A stretch of DNA of 64,000 bases from JBBTCX01 sp964494205 (GTDB lineage: Bacteria; Planctomycetota; Phycisphaerae; UBA1845). The DNA lies in contig CAZBRD010000004.1 in assembly GCA_964494205.1 (NCBI GenBank), forward strand, positions 278,568 through 342,567. The letters run 5' to 3'. Positions 8,246 through 17,251 of this stretch are shown one piece after another. The position numbers were made by a program, and so were the translations under genes. Position 1 is the first letter of the stretch. The number at the start of each line of letters is the position of its first letter. The notes under the pieces were generated by a model that was not told where the DNA came from, made no database searches, and worked only from the letters and a program-made list of their open reading frames with translations.

Positions 8246-10152
8246 CGCACCCCCTTCTTCGCACCAACTAATACAGGTTTCGTCAGGGGTTGCGGCTTAA
8301 CTGTGTGATGTTTCTTCATTTCGCCCAACAGGCGCTGCGCCCGGTGTCGCACTCGTTCATCGGGATCGCTTCTCGCGACGGATACAACAAGATCGAGCAC
8401 GCTGCCGAGCTGAAGTCGCGCAATGACCCACAGTGCGCTCACTCGCTGCGATCGATCCTTGTGGGCCAGCATTTCCAAAAGTACATCGCCGGCCTTCCGC
8501 ACTTCCATGCGCAGCAATGACTTTACCGCGTTCGCCCGCACACGTGCGTCACGTGATTCAAGTTTCGATTCCGTCACGCCAGCGCGATCGGCCACGTTCA
8601 GATGATCCATCGCCTCCAGCGCATTCGCTTGTACGCGAACGTGTGGATCGTTCACCGCCGCTCGAAGAATTCGCAACGATGTGGGCGTCGGCAACTCGCC
8701 AAGCATGGACACGCACTGACTCCGCACAAGAGGGTCGGCGTCATTGGCGAGGCGATAGATGGCATTCTCAAATTCCGCAATCAACGCACCAAATTGTACG
8801 ATCCGGAGCGCGCGAACCCGATCCGACGGCTGCGGCGAATCAAGCTTCAATCGAAGTGATTCCAGCATGGCCGTTCGATTCTCGTTCAGCGCCGCAATTC
8901 TCGATGCCGAAGTCGCGGCATCCAGTCCATCGATCGACTTCCACAACTCTTCGAACGGCGAAAGCTTCGGCTGAGTGATTACATCAGCTTCCTCGCCGGA
9001 GAGCACCGTCGGCGAAAAGGCAACAAACGGCACCGGCTCCGTGCGGCGAAGTCGTCTCTCAACTTCGTATTTCGCGATGCGTGCTTCAGAATCATTCTGA
9101 TTGGCCAGCGAACGGAGCAGGTTGGTGGCCTCTTCACGTGGGTCGCTCACCAGGTGCCACAGCGCGGCACGTCGCAGCGCCGGCCGCTCAGCGCATAGCA
9201 TATCACGCAACCGCAGATACTTCGCCTCCGTCGGACCACCGGCAGACATCAACAATCGCACCGAGTTGTCTGCCCAGCGATCGTCCAACGCAATGATCGT
9301 GTTGCTATCACCATGCAGCCACGGACTCTCGCGCACCCTACGACATCCCTTCGCCACCGCCGGATCGAGCAAGACCCAACCCTCCTCAACAATGGCTTGC
9401 ACAAACCCGGGAACGTGTGCGCGACTGATCGCCCTTGCGGCTGCACTACGAATTGGTCTCAACGCAAGGGCACGCAGCGTGAACCCCGCCAGCCTCGGAT
9501 CGGATGCACCTTGGAGCACGTCATTGATCGCATGCTCAGTTCCCGCCCGCGCCCCAGCTAGTTTCTCTCGAATCGCGCCATCGACGCGGTCAGCCATCCA
9601 CATCGCGGCTTCGAGCGCTTTGGGCTGCAAATGCACTTCCCATGCTCGGACAGATTTCCGCAATGCATCAGCCAGATCGTCTGCCTGCCGCATCCACTGC
9701 CGATAGGAACCGTCATCAGTGCTTCGCGCTTCGAAGAACTCGACTGTCATGCGATGCAGCACGTTGGCTGCGAGCTCGCGCGTCTTGGGACATTTCCCCC
9801 GCAGCGCATCCGAAAGAAGATATGCCAATCGTCCCGAATGACTTCGCGCGATGAACTCGATCGCGCTTTCCCGCTCCTCATAATTGGGCGAAAGTACGGC
9901 CCCACCGACACCGCTGAAGAGGTCGCTGACGTGTTGAATTAACAATTGCTGGATAGGGGCGTCATAAGAAAGGAACCGTCCGACCACGGCGGCGAGACTT
10001 GGCCGATGCTCGATTTGCCCGAGCAGGCGCAGCGCCTCCGACTGCGCAAGGGACTCCATCTCCGGTAGGGATTCCACCAAAGCGGGCCCAACCGCGAGGT
10101 TTCGTTCGGAGTCCAATAACCCGAATGCACGAGGAAGAGCGGACGCGGCCAT
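8242..10152 (-). CDS. HEAT-repeat protein
   Basis: A 636-residue soluble protein made largely of alpha-helical HEAT-like repeats. The C-terminal third shows clear units: DPLVRSQCVSMLGEL, DPHVRVQANALEAMDHL, DARVRANAVKSLLRM and DPDERVRHRAQRLLGEM. Such superhelical scaffolds usually bind other proteins. There is no signal peptide at this start, which begins abruptly within a repeat-like helix and has no good ribosome-binding site, so the true start is not certain. It is coupled to the downstream membrane protein. Confidence 0.8.
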   Translation of the reverse strand: MAASALPRAFGLLDSERNLAVGPALVESLPEMESLAQSEALRLLGQIEHRPSLAAVVGRFLSYDAPIQQLLIQHVSDLFSGVGGAVLSPNYEERESAIEFIARSHSGRLAYLLSDALRGKCPKTRELAANVLHRMTVEFFEARSTDDGSYRQWMRQADDLADALRKSVRAWEVHLQPKALEAAMWMADRVDGAIREKLAGARAGTEHAINDVLQGASDPRLAGFTLRALALRPIRSAAARAISRAHVPGFVQAIVEEGWVLLDPAVAKGCRRVRESPWLHGDSNTIIALDDRWADNSVRLLMSAGGPTEAKYLRLRDMLCAERPALRRAALWHLVSDPREEATNLLRSLANQNDSEARIAKYEVERRLRRTEPVPFVAFSPTVLSGEEADVITQPKLSPFEELWKSIDGLDAATSASRIAALNENRTAMLESLRLKLDSPQPSDRVRALRIVQFGALIAEFENAIYRLANDADPLVRSQCVSMLGELPTPTSLRILRAAVNDPHVRVQANALEAMDHLNVADRAGVTESKLESRDARVRANAVKSLLRMEVRKAGDVLLEMLAHKDRSQRVSALWVIARLQLGSVLDLVVSVARSDPDERVRHRAQRLLGEMKKHHTVKPQPLTKPVLVGAKKGVR

Positions 10153-10277
10153 CGTGAGTGTATCGGAGGAACTACGATCGCGCTTATAATCGCATTCAAA
10201 CTCAATCGTGTGAGTGAATCAGGCAAACTTATCGGTCACGTTTCGCAGTGAACGCAGGTTCGAATCGGAACAGCCCT

Positions 10278-11708
10278 ATGAATGACTTCGTACCGAAGAA
10301 AAGTCGGCCTTTCCGGTGGCTCGTAATTCCACTTTTTTTCGTGGTTATAGCCGTCGCGTTCTCTTTGGTGGTCAAGGTAGGCGTCCGACGCGCAAAGTTG
10401 CACTGGGACGACAAAGTCGCCGCAATTCGCGATTCCGGGGAACCGCTCACATTCTCCGACTTATCCACGCACTTCACTTACAACTCCGAAAACAAAACGG
10501 TGGCCGATCTGCTCAATGCCGCACTCGGCGACTTGGAAAAAGTGAACGACGCGACCGTTAGCGAAGATTTCGATCGTCACGTTCTCATCATTGGCGCCAA
10601 TTCGCCATCCATCGATTTCGATAAGGGAATTCTCCGCTATGCAATCGAGGCTTCCCGCGCATTCGTCGCAAAACATGCCGAGCTTCTTCATTCGTTACGA
10701 AAATCCACAGAAATGGAACCGGGTCGGTTCTTCGCGTTTGATTCTGAAAACGGATTCCCCGACGATCAGCCAACTAAACAATTCAGGACCGCCGCGAAGC
10801 TGTTGCGGCTGGAGGCAACGTTGGCGTTGATTGATCGTGACACGGATCGAGCGTTGCAAGACGTTGGCGCGATCTTCCAATTGTCAGCCTCCGCCGAAAA
10901 CACGCCAAGCATCATCGGCCGCTTGATACAAATCGTTACAACAGGCTCTGCCGTCTATCTTATCAACGACAGCTTGCGTGCCGGCGAAATCGATGCGGAA
11001 AGTCTCGCGCAACTCCAAAAAAAGCTTGAGATTCGCGAACGAGATAACATGCGGTGGGCACTTCTTGGTGAGCGCGCCTATTTTGTCCGGATGTGTGAGC
11101 TGCTACTGTCCGGAAAAGTACCGAGCGACAAATCATCCGTCACGACAACGAACCGTTACCTGAAGATCATGCCGATTCGCTGGTTCGTGCGAATCAATCA
11201 GATTCGCGGTGTTGAGATGTTCTCACGAATGATCGCCGCCTCGGACAAGCCCCGTGATCTGATCGATGCAACATTGGAAATCGAGGAAGAAGTGAAGGGA
11301 CTTTCTAATCGCTTTTGGCTTGCGAAAACGCTGATGGCGCCGTTAAGCAAAACAGCCGTCCTTCACGCAAGGCTCCTGTCGGAGATTCGCTGTGCCCGCG
11401 CGATGATTGCAGCCGAACAATTTCGACTATCCCATGGCCAGTTGCCAACCACGATGAATCAACTGATTCCCAATTACTTGCCCGATCGCCCAATCGACCC
11501 GATGGACGATCAGCCGATCCGACTCATCACGAGTGATGAGGGATTGGTTATCTATTCGATCGGCGAAGACAGGAAAGATGATGGAGGATCGGTGATCGCG
11601 ATCGAAGGCGAAAAGAAATCTCGCGACTGGGGCTACCGTCTTTTCAAGCCTGAATTGCGCGGGGTCAAGATCAGCGACGAACAGCCACCCAATGCAGACG
11701 ACGAATGA
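10278..11708 (+). CDS. Membrane-anchored protein, unknown function
   Basis: About 476 residues with one N-terminal membrane anchor (WLVIPLFFVVIAVAFSLVV) and a large extracytoplasmic helical domain. The C-terminal end (FRLSHGQLPTTMNQLIPNYL, then IDPMDDQPIR and GLVIYSIGEDRKDDGG) resembles the end of planctomycete proteins related to type II pseudopilins, where sequence like PxDPxxG and YSxGxDxxDDGG recurs. There is no pilin-type cleavage site. ATG 10278 was preferred to GTG 10248; neither has a strong ribosome-binding site. Confidence 0.7.
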   Translation: MNDFVPKKSRPFRWLVIPLFFVVIAVAFSLVVKVGVRRAKLHWDDKVAAIRDSGEPLTFSDLSTHFTYNSENKTVADLLNAALGDLEKVNDATVSEDFDRHVLIIGANSPSIDFDKGILRYAIEASRAFVAKHAELLHSLRKSTEMEPGRFFAFDSENGFPDDQPTKQFRTAAKLLRLEATLALIDRDTDRALQDVGAIFQLSASAENTPSIIGRLIQIVTTGSAVYLINDSLRAGEIDAESLAQLQKKLEIRERDNMRWALLGERAYFVRMCELLLSGKVPSDKSSVTTTNRYLKIMPIRWFVRINQIRGVEMFSRMIAASDKPRDLIDATLEIEEEVKGLSNRFWLAKTLMAPLSKTAVLHARLLSEIRCARAMIAAEQFRLSHGQLPTTMNQLIPNYLPDRPIDPMDDQPIRLITSDEGLVIYSIGEDRKDDGGSVIAIEGEKKSRDWGYRLFKPELRGVKISDEQPPNADDE

Positions 11709-11792
11709 AGGCGAGTAAGTAGTGTACAGAAATGTGCGATCGAAGATTCAGTTCAAGGCATATCGCGATGTCATTTTTTCAAATACGAACCA

Positions 11793-12362
11793 TCAACGCA
11801 GTTCAAGCTCCAACAAGAATGGGAGGGCACCAAGAATTGCACAAAACACGCCCATTATCAGCCACCCGATTCCACCTTTGACTGCTTCAATTCCGTGATA
11901 ATGCGTTTCGCCGCTTCCCATACTATGATCCATTGACATCGACATCGTCGACCAATGGTCCGTGGTTTGCTTCCGGATAGCTGCCACGCCGTTGAAGATC
12001 CACCACGCAGCCACCGTCCACGAGCCGACGGACATTTGCCAGCGTTTCGGAAACATCGACGCCAAGCCGAAGGCTGCCCCAAATGCCACAATCCAGCTCA
12101 AGTAGCGGAGTAAGAACCATCGCCCGTATCTGTTCGATGTCATAGTTTCAGGCCACGCACTCAGCTTGCCCAGCCAACTTCGCCGAAGCACAACAATCTC
12201 CGTTCGATCACACGTCTTGCACATGATGATGCACTTGCCGTCGGTGAAAACGATTTCGCCTGACTCCGTATCGCGAACAAGTTCGGTTTGCTTCGAACGA
12301 CAACGCGGACAAGGCAAAGTGGTTTTGCTCAATCTCGCCATAGTTTTCTTGTTCAGACGCAT
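11793..12362 (-). CDS. Zinc-ribbon membrane protein, unknown function
   Basis: 189 residues. The N-terminal part carries two Cys pairs (CPRC and CKTC, 29 residues apart) forming a probable zinc ribbon facing the cytoplasm. Three hydrophobic segments follow: FLLRYLSWIVAFGAAFGLA, a weaker one around VGSWTVAAWWIFNGVAAI, and the C-terminal IGWLIMGVFCAILGALPFLL. An AGGAAG precedes the ATG. It is the gene just downstream of metH on the same strand, 53 bases away, but no functional link is evident. Confidence 0.7.
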   Translation of the reverse strand: MRLNKKTMARLSKTTLPCPRCRSKQTELVRDTESGEIVFTDGKCIIMCKTCDRTEIVVLRRSWLGKLSAWPETMTSNRYGRWFLLRYLSWIVAFGAAFGLASMFPKRWQMSVGSWTVAAWWIFNGVAAIRKQTTDHWSTMSMSMDHSMGSGETHYHGIEAVKGGIGWLIMGVFCAILGALPFLLELELR

Positions 12363-12415
12363 CGAAAACTTCCTGTATACTTAGGTAGGCCCCCAGCCTT
12401 TTCGGATGGCACAAC

Positions 12416-15400
12416 TCATCGCACGTTGAAATATTTCGCCTGCTTGTGATGCACGATGAGCGCAGTCGTCGTCTGTTCCGGTTCCAGCTGGAATTCCTCG
12501 GATAGCTCGACACCGATTCGCTGCGGGTGTAGCAACGGCCAAAGCTTGAGCTGGTCTTCGAGTCGCGGGCACGCGGGATAGCCGAAGCTGTAGCGGCTGC
12601 CTTGGTAGCGTTGCTTGAAGATGTCCTGTTTATCGCGGGCGTCTGACCCCGCAATGCCCCACTCCACGCGGATTTGCTTGTGAATGTATTCAGCCAGTGC
12701 TTCGGCGATCTCGACGCCGAGGCCGTGCAAGTGCAGGTAATCCTGATAGCGGTCTGCTGCAAACCAATCGCGGGCCACTTCGCTGACACGCCTGCCAGCT
12801 GTGACCACGCTGAACGCAGCCACATCATACGCACCGCTCGAAATCGGTTTGAAGAAATCGCTCAAACACCAATACGGCGGCTTGCCCATGCGTGGAAACT
12901 CGAAGACAGCCAGTTGACGATCGCGATCGTTCGGATCGTAGATGATGAGCGAGTCGCCGTCAGATTGCGCCGGCCAGAAGCCGTAGATCGCCTGAAGGTT
13001 GAGAATGCTCTGCTCTTCGCACGTCGTCAGCAACTTTCGGAGAATGGGTCGAACGTCGGTGCTAAGATAGCGCTCAAATTCATCCGGCGAGCGACGATTC
13101 TTGCGATAGCCCCACTGCACCTGAAAGATCATGTTTTCGTTGAGGTACGCGAGCGCGGCCTTGGGTTCGATGCGCTCCACCACGCGCGAACCCCAGAACG
13201 GCGGCTCGGGAACAGGTTCCTCTCGCGAGATATTCGACTTCGGCGGCACATAACCGTGGCGCTCGACAGCCTCATCGTGGAGATCGAGACGTGGCACCTC
13301 TCCTGAATCACCCCACTCGATCGTCGTGGTTCCCCCAAGACCCTCACCGCGACCATCGCCCTTAGAGGGAGAGGGTGAATTCTCGAATGAATCGCCGACA
13401 CCTGCGTTTGCGTGCGCTGGCCGATCTCCTACGCGGGCGATGCTGACAGCTGCGGGTTTGCCCGCTTCGCCTGACATGATCGATTCCATCAAGTGAAGCC
13501 CCGCGAACGCATCCTTGGCGTAAAAGAGCGGACCCTTGTATTCCGGTCGCAGGTCCTGCTCAACGTATTTGCGCGTGAGGGCCGCACCACCAAGAACGAC
13601 AGGCGGATCGATTGCACGCTCGTTGAGCACTTTCAGGTTTTCGCGCATGACGACGGTCGATTTCACGAGCAAACCGGAGAGACCGATCGCGTCGGCCTTG
13701 TGCTTTTGATAGGCGTCGATAATCGAGTTGATCGGCTGCTTGATGCCGAGATTGAACACCGTGTAACCGTTGTTAGTCAGAATGATGTCGACCAGATTCT
13801 TGCCGATGTCGTGGACGTCGCCGGAAACCGTGGCCAATACGATCGAGCCCTTACCGCCGGTGTCAGCTTTGTCCATATGCGGTTCGAGGTAGCGGACGGA
13901 GGCTTTCATGGTCTCCGCCGACTGCAGCACGAAGGGCAACTGCATCTGCCCCGCCCCGAAGAGATCGCCCACCGTCTTCATGCCATCAAGCAGAATGTCG
14001 TTGACGATGTCGAGCGGTCGATTCGTCAGCATCGCCTCATCAAGGTCTTCCTCGAGACCGGTGCGATCACCTTCGATGATGCGAATTTTAAGGCGGTCTT
14101 CGACCTTGGCGGGCTTGGATTTCTTTTCGGTCTCCGTTGTGGTGATGTCGGCGAACGCGTTAAGCAATTCGTGCAGTGGATCATAGCCCTCGCGTCGGCG
14201 ATCGTAGATCAGATCCTCGGCGATGCGACGGTGCGTTTCATCGATCTTGTAAAGCGGGATGATGCCGGTTGTGTGGAGAATCGCGGCATCGAGACCGCGC
14301 TCGCGTGTATGATGCAAGAACACGCTGTTGAGGACTTTGCGACATTCCGGTTTGATACCGAAGCTGATATTGCTGAGACCGAGCAGCGTGTGAACACCGG
14401 GGCATTGTTCATTAATCAGGCCGATGGCGTTGATGGTCTCGATGCCGTGACGCCGATCGTCCTCGTTGCCGGTGCAGATCGTGAAGGTAAGCGGATCAAA
14501 AATAATGTTCTCAGGCGCGAGTCCGTGTCGTTCGGTCGCGAGTTCATAGATGCGCCGCGCGACCTGAACTTTACGAACGCAGGTCTTTGCCATCCCCTCT
14601 TCGTCGATAGTGAGTGCCACGACCGCGGCACCGTGTCGCTTAGCCAACCGACAAATACTGTCGAGCTTGTGCTCACCATCTTCGAGATTGATCGAGTTGA
14701 TGACGCACTTACCGCCAAGCAGTTTCAAGGCAGCCTCGATGACGTTGGTCTCGGTGCTGTCGATGACGAGAGGAACGGTGACATCGGTTGCGAGGCGTTT
14801 CAGCAGTGTGGTCATGTCGGCCACTTCATCGCGGCCTACATAGGCTGTGCATACGTCGAGAAGATGACTGCCGTGTTTGACCTGCTCGCGAGCCATCTGC
14901 ACCATGCCGTCGACATCACCCGCCGCAAGAAGTTCGCGAAATTTCTTGGAACCGTTGGCGTTGGTGCGCTCACCAATAGCGAGGACGGCGTTGTCTTGGC
15001 GCAACGGAACCGACTGATAGAGACTTGCAACGGATGGTTCCAAACTGGTGTAGGGTCCGCCATGCGGACCAATAGGTTCATCGAGAGTCTTCACTGGTAC
15101 TGAGACCCTCACCCCAGCCTTCTCCCTAAGAGGGGTAGGGAGATTGATGGTCCGCATGGCGGACCCTACTCCTGATGATGTGCGTACGACGGGCGCTCGA
15201 TCGCCAATCGCATCAACGACAGCTGCCATATGTTCAGGCGTCGTGCCGCAGCAACCTCCGACGGCGTTGACGCCGTCCACCTCAACAAACTCGACAAGCC
15301 ACTTCGCGAGTTCAGCCGGTGTCAGCGGATAGTACGGCTGACCGTTGACGAGTTGCGGCAAACCTGCGTTTGGTTGAACAATAAGCAATCGATTGCTTTG

Positions 15401-16123
15401 GGCGCTGAGGTATCGAAGGTGCTCGCTCATCTCCTGCGGTCCGGTCGCGCAATTCAAACCAAGTGCGACGACTTGATCATAGGCTTCCAGTGCTACCATC
15501 GCAGCACCAATCTCGGTGCCCAGCAGCATGGTGCCGGTCGTTTCGATCGTAACTGTGCAGAAAATTGGTATGCGAATCTTCTTTTCAGCCATCGCATCCG
15601 TGGCAGCCACGATCGCGGACTTGGCCTGCAATAGGTCCTGACACGTTTCGATGATGAATGCGTCGATCCCGCCGTCGAGTAAGCCGCGAGCCTGCTCGGT
15701 GTAACTCTCGAGGATGGTGTCCCAATCCGTTTGCCCCAGCGAAGGCAGCCGCGTTCCAGGACCGACGGAACCGATGACGAACCGCGGCCGATTGGGCTTG
15801 TCGAACGCAGCGACAGCCTCGCGCGCGATCTCAGCCGCCTTCTTATTCAATTCGTGTGTTCGCTCTGCAATGCCGAACTCAGCCAGCACTATCTTGTTAC
15901 AGCCAAACGTGTTGGTCAGGACGGCGTCACACCCCACGGAAAGAAACGAGCGATGAATGCTGAGAATCTGTTCGGGACGAGTGGCGTTCAAAATCTCGGG
16001 GCAGTTCTCGTGGCCCTCAAAATCCGAAAGCGAGAGATTGAGCTTGTGCGTGTACGTTCCCATCGCCCCGTCAAAGACGAGAACGCGCTCGCGAAGAGTA
16101 TCCAAGAGGCGAGAAGAAGACAT
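12416..16123 (-). CDS. metH: Cobalamin-dependent methionine synthase
   Basis: Transfers methyl from methyl-tetrahydrofolate to homocysteine through bound cobalamin. Four modules are present in 1235 aa: homocysteine domain (residues 1-315, zinc ligands in GLNCATGP and GGCCGTTPEH), pterin domain (about 375-640), B12 cap and binding domains (about 660-890, base-off motif GDVHDIGKNL) and the AdoMet reactivation domain (about 960-1235, with YSFGYPACPRLED). Two linkers contain translated palindromic repeats: residues about 318-358, made almost wholly of three elements, and about 913-931. No cobalamin riboswitch is evident; only 46 bases separate it from the upstream gene. Confidence 0.96.
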   Translation of the reverse strand: MSSSRLLDTLRERVLVFDGAMGTYTHKLNLSLSDFEGHENCPEILNATRPEQILSIHRSFLSVGCDAVLTNTFGCNKIVLAEFGIAERTHELNKKAAEIAREAVAAFDKPNRPRFVIGSVGPGTRLPSLGQTDWDTILESYTEQARGLLDGGIDAFIIETCQDLLQAKSAIVAATDAMAEKKIRIPIFCTVTIETTGTMLLGTEIGAAMVALEAYDQVVALGLNCATGPQEMSEHLRYLSAQSNRLLIVQPNAGLPQLVNGQPYYPLTPAELAKWLVEFVEVDGVNAVGGCCGTTPEHMAAVVDAIGDRAPVVRTSSGVGSAMRTINLPTPLREKAGVRVSVPVKTLDEPIGPHGGPYTSLEPSVASLYQSVPLRQDNAVLAIGERTNANGSKKFRELLAAGDVDGMVQMAREQVKHGSHLLDVCTAYVGRDEVADMTTLLKRLATDVTVPLVIDSTETNVIEAALKLLGGKCVINSINLEDGEHKLDSICRLAKRHGAAVVALTIDEEGMAKTCVRKVQVARRIYELATERHGLAPENIIFDPLTFTICTGNEDDRRHGIETINAIGLINEQCPGVHTLLGLSNISFGIKPECRKVLNSVFLHHTRERGLDAAILHTTGIIPLYKIDETHRRIAEDLIYDRRREGYDPLHELLNAFADITTTETEKKSKPAKVEDRLKIRIIEGDRTGLEEDLDEAMLTNRPLDIVNDILLDGMKTVGDLFGAGQMQLPFVLQSAETMKASVRYLEPHMDKADTGGKGSIVLATVSGDVHDIGKNLVDIILTNNGYTVFNLGIKQPINSIIDAYQKHKADAIGLSGLLVKSTVVMRENLKVLNERAIDPPVVLGGAALTRKYVEQDLRPEYKGPLFYAKDAFAGLHLMESIMSGEAGKPAAVSIARVGDRPAHANAGVGDSFENSPSPSKGDGRGEGLGGTTTIEWGDSGEVPRLDLHDEAVERHGYVPPKSNISREEPVPEPPFWGSRVVERIEPKAALAYLNENMIFQVQWGYRKNRRSPDEFERYLSTDVRPILRKLLTTCEEQSILNLQAIYGFWPAQSDGDSLIIYDPNDRDRQLAVFEFPRMGKPPYWCLSDFFKPISSGAYDVAAFSVVTAGRRVSEVARDWFAADRYQDYLHLHGLGVEIAEALAEYIHKQIRVEWGIAGSDARDKQDIFKQRYQGSRYSFGYPACPRLEDQLKLWPLLHPQRIGVELSEEFQLEPEQTTTALIVHHKQAKYFNVR
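13337..13378 (-). repeat. GGTGAGGGTC-type element inside metH
   Basis: On the minus strand a sequence with CCCTCTCCCTCTAAGGG at one end and GGTGAGGGTCTTG at the other. It resembles the elements at 15102-15143 and 53118-53157. It is read in frame as the peptide SPSPSKGDGRGEGLGG in the linker between the B12-binding and reactivation domains of MetH. Confidence 0.65.
15051..15070. repeat. TAGGGTCCGC palindrome inside metH, copy 1
   Basis: TAGGGTCCGC followed by CATGCGGACC, an imperfect palindrome also found at 15150, 17204, 50188 and 60488. Here it is read on the opposite strand in frame as GPHGGPYTS of MetH. Confidence 0.75.
15102..15143 (-). repeat. GGGTGAGGGTCTC-type element inside metH
   Basis: Minus-strand sequence from CTCCCTACCCCTCTTAGGG to GGGGTGAGGGTCTC, nearly matching the intergenic copy at 53118-53157. 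It is translated as NLPTPLREKAGVRVS in the first interdomain linker of MetH. Confidence 0.7.
15150..15170. repeat. TAGGGTCCGC palindrome inside metH, copy 2
   Basis: GGTCCGCATGG followed by CGGACCCTAC, the inverse orientation of the copy at 15051. It is translated as VGSAMRT in MetH. The same family read in ligA gives VGSAVRT. Confidence 0.75.
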
Positions 16124-16169
16124 TTGATTTAGCCGTTAGGACATCCGCCGCAGACCCGCACGACGAATC

Positions 16170-17105
16170 CTATTTCACTATCTCACGGAAGTAATCCACG
16201 GTTTTCTTCAACCCCTCATGCAACGAAACCTTCGGCTGCCAACCCAGGCGATCCTTCGCCCGCGTGGTATCCGGCCTGCGGCGAACGGGGTCATCACCTG
16301 GCAGTGGTCGATGCTCCACCTTGAGCTTACGGCCGACAACCTCACCCAGCGCACCAACCAACTCGGTCATCGATTTCTCATCGGTGTTCCCGACGTTGAC
16401 CGGCTCGAACGCATCAGGACCGGAGTAATTCATCAGTCGCACAATTCCTTCGATCAAGTCATCAACGTAGCAAAAGCACCGCGTTTGCGTCCCGTCGCCG
16501 TACACCGTCAGTGTCTCGCCGCGCAGCGCCTGCACGATGAAGTTCGACACCACGCGACCGTCGCCAACCGCCATCCGCGGCCCATACGTGTTGAAGATGC
16601 GTACGATTCGCGTGTCCACCTTGTTCTGGCGGTGGTAATCCATCATCAACGTCTCGGCGACGCGCTTACCCTCGTCATAGCAGCTTCGCGGACCGATCGG
16701 GTTGACGTTGCCCCAGTACGACTCCTTTTGCGGATGCTCCATCGGATCCCCGTAGATTTCGCTGGTCGACGCCTGCAGGACGCGGGCGCGAACGCGCTTC
16801 GCAAGCCCCAGCATATTGAGCGTGCCCATGACCGAAGTCTTGACCGTCTTGACCGGGTTGTATTGATAGTGAATGGGCGACGCTGGGCAGGCAAAGTTGA
16901 AAATCCATTCAACCTCAACGAGGATCGGCTGCACGACGTCGTGACGGATGAACTCGAAGTCAGCCCTCTTCAACAGATGCGCGATGTTCTTCTTCGCGCC
17001 GGTGAAAAGGTTGTCGAGGCCAATGACTTCATGGCCGTCAGCCAACAATCGGTCGCAGAGATGACTACCCAAGAATCCAGCAGCACCGGTGACGAGTACT
17101 CGCAT
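16170..17105 (-). CDS. UDP-glucuronate decarboxylase (UDP-xylose synthase)
   Basis: Extended short-chain dehydrogenase that converts UDP-glucuronate to UDP-xylose. The NAD motif VTGAAGFLGSHLCDRLL is at the N-terminus. The UXS-type signatures follow: NFACPASPIHYQYNP, LQASTSEIYGDPMEHPQ and NPIGPRSCYDEGKRVAE, which holds the YxxxK catalytic pair, then RIFNTYGPRM. At 311 aa it is the soluble bacterial type. Neighbouring DegT aminotransferase and distant sugar transferase suggest a role in surface polysaccharide. Confidence 0.9.
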   Translation of the reverse strand: MRVLVTGAAGFLGSHLCDRLLADGHEVIGLDNLFTGAKKNIAHLLKRADFEFIRHDVVQPILVEVEWIFNFACPASPIHYQYNPVKTVKTSVMGTLNMLGLAKRVRARVLQASTSEIYGDPMEHPQKESYWGNVNPIGPRSCYDEGKRVAETLMMDYHRQNKVDTRIVRIFNTYGPRMAVGDGRVVSNFIVQALRGETLTVYGDGTQTRCFCYVDDLIEGIVRLMNYSGPDAFEPVNVGNTDEKSMTELVGALGEVVGRKLKVEHRPLPGDDPVRRRPDTTRAKDRLGWQPKVSLHEGLKKTVDYFREIVK

Positions 17106-17203
17106 GATTGTGTTCCAAGCTCAGGGGAGTGGAATCCCCGGTTGACGAAGTGCCGAGAAAGAAGTCACGGCACAGCTACTTCATACTCGGCATCGAATAG
17201 CAA

Positions 17204-17224
17204 GTAGGGGCCGCCACGCGGACC
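17204..17224. repeat. TAGGGTCCGC-family palindrome, intergenic
   Basis: GTAGGGGCCGCC followed by ACGCGGACC lies between the UDP-glucuronate decarboxylase and aminotransferase genes. It is a variant of the elements found within metH and ligA. Confidence 0.65.
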
Positions 17225-17251
17225 ACCCTTCGCCGAGCATTCATGCTGAAA

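Noticed and set aside
13493..15103. Long plus-strand frame of 536 codons opposite metH
   Set aside because: Antisense to a well-supported metH with all catalytic motifs. Its sequence shows no domain and mirrors metH codon structure.
16124..16169. Cobalamin riboswitch upstream of metH
   Set aside because: Only 46 bases separate metH from the upstream gene, too short for the riboswitch, and no B12-box was seen.
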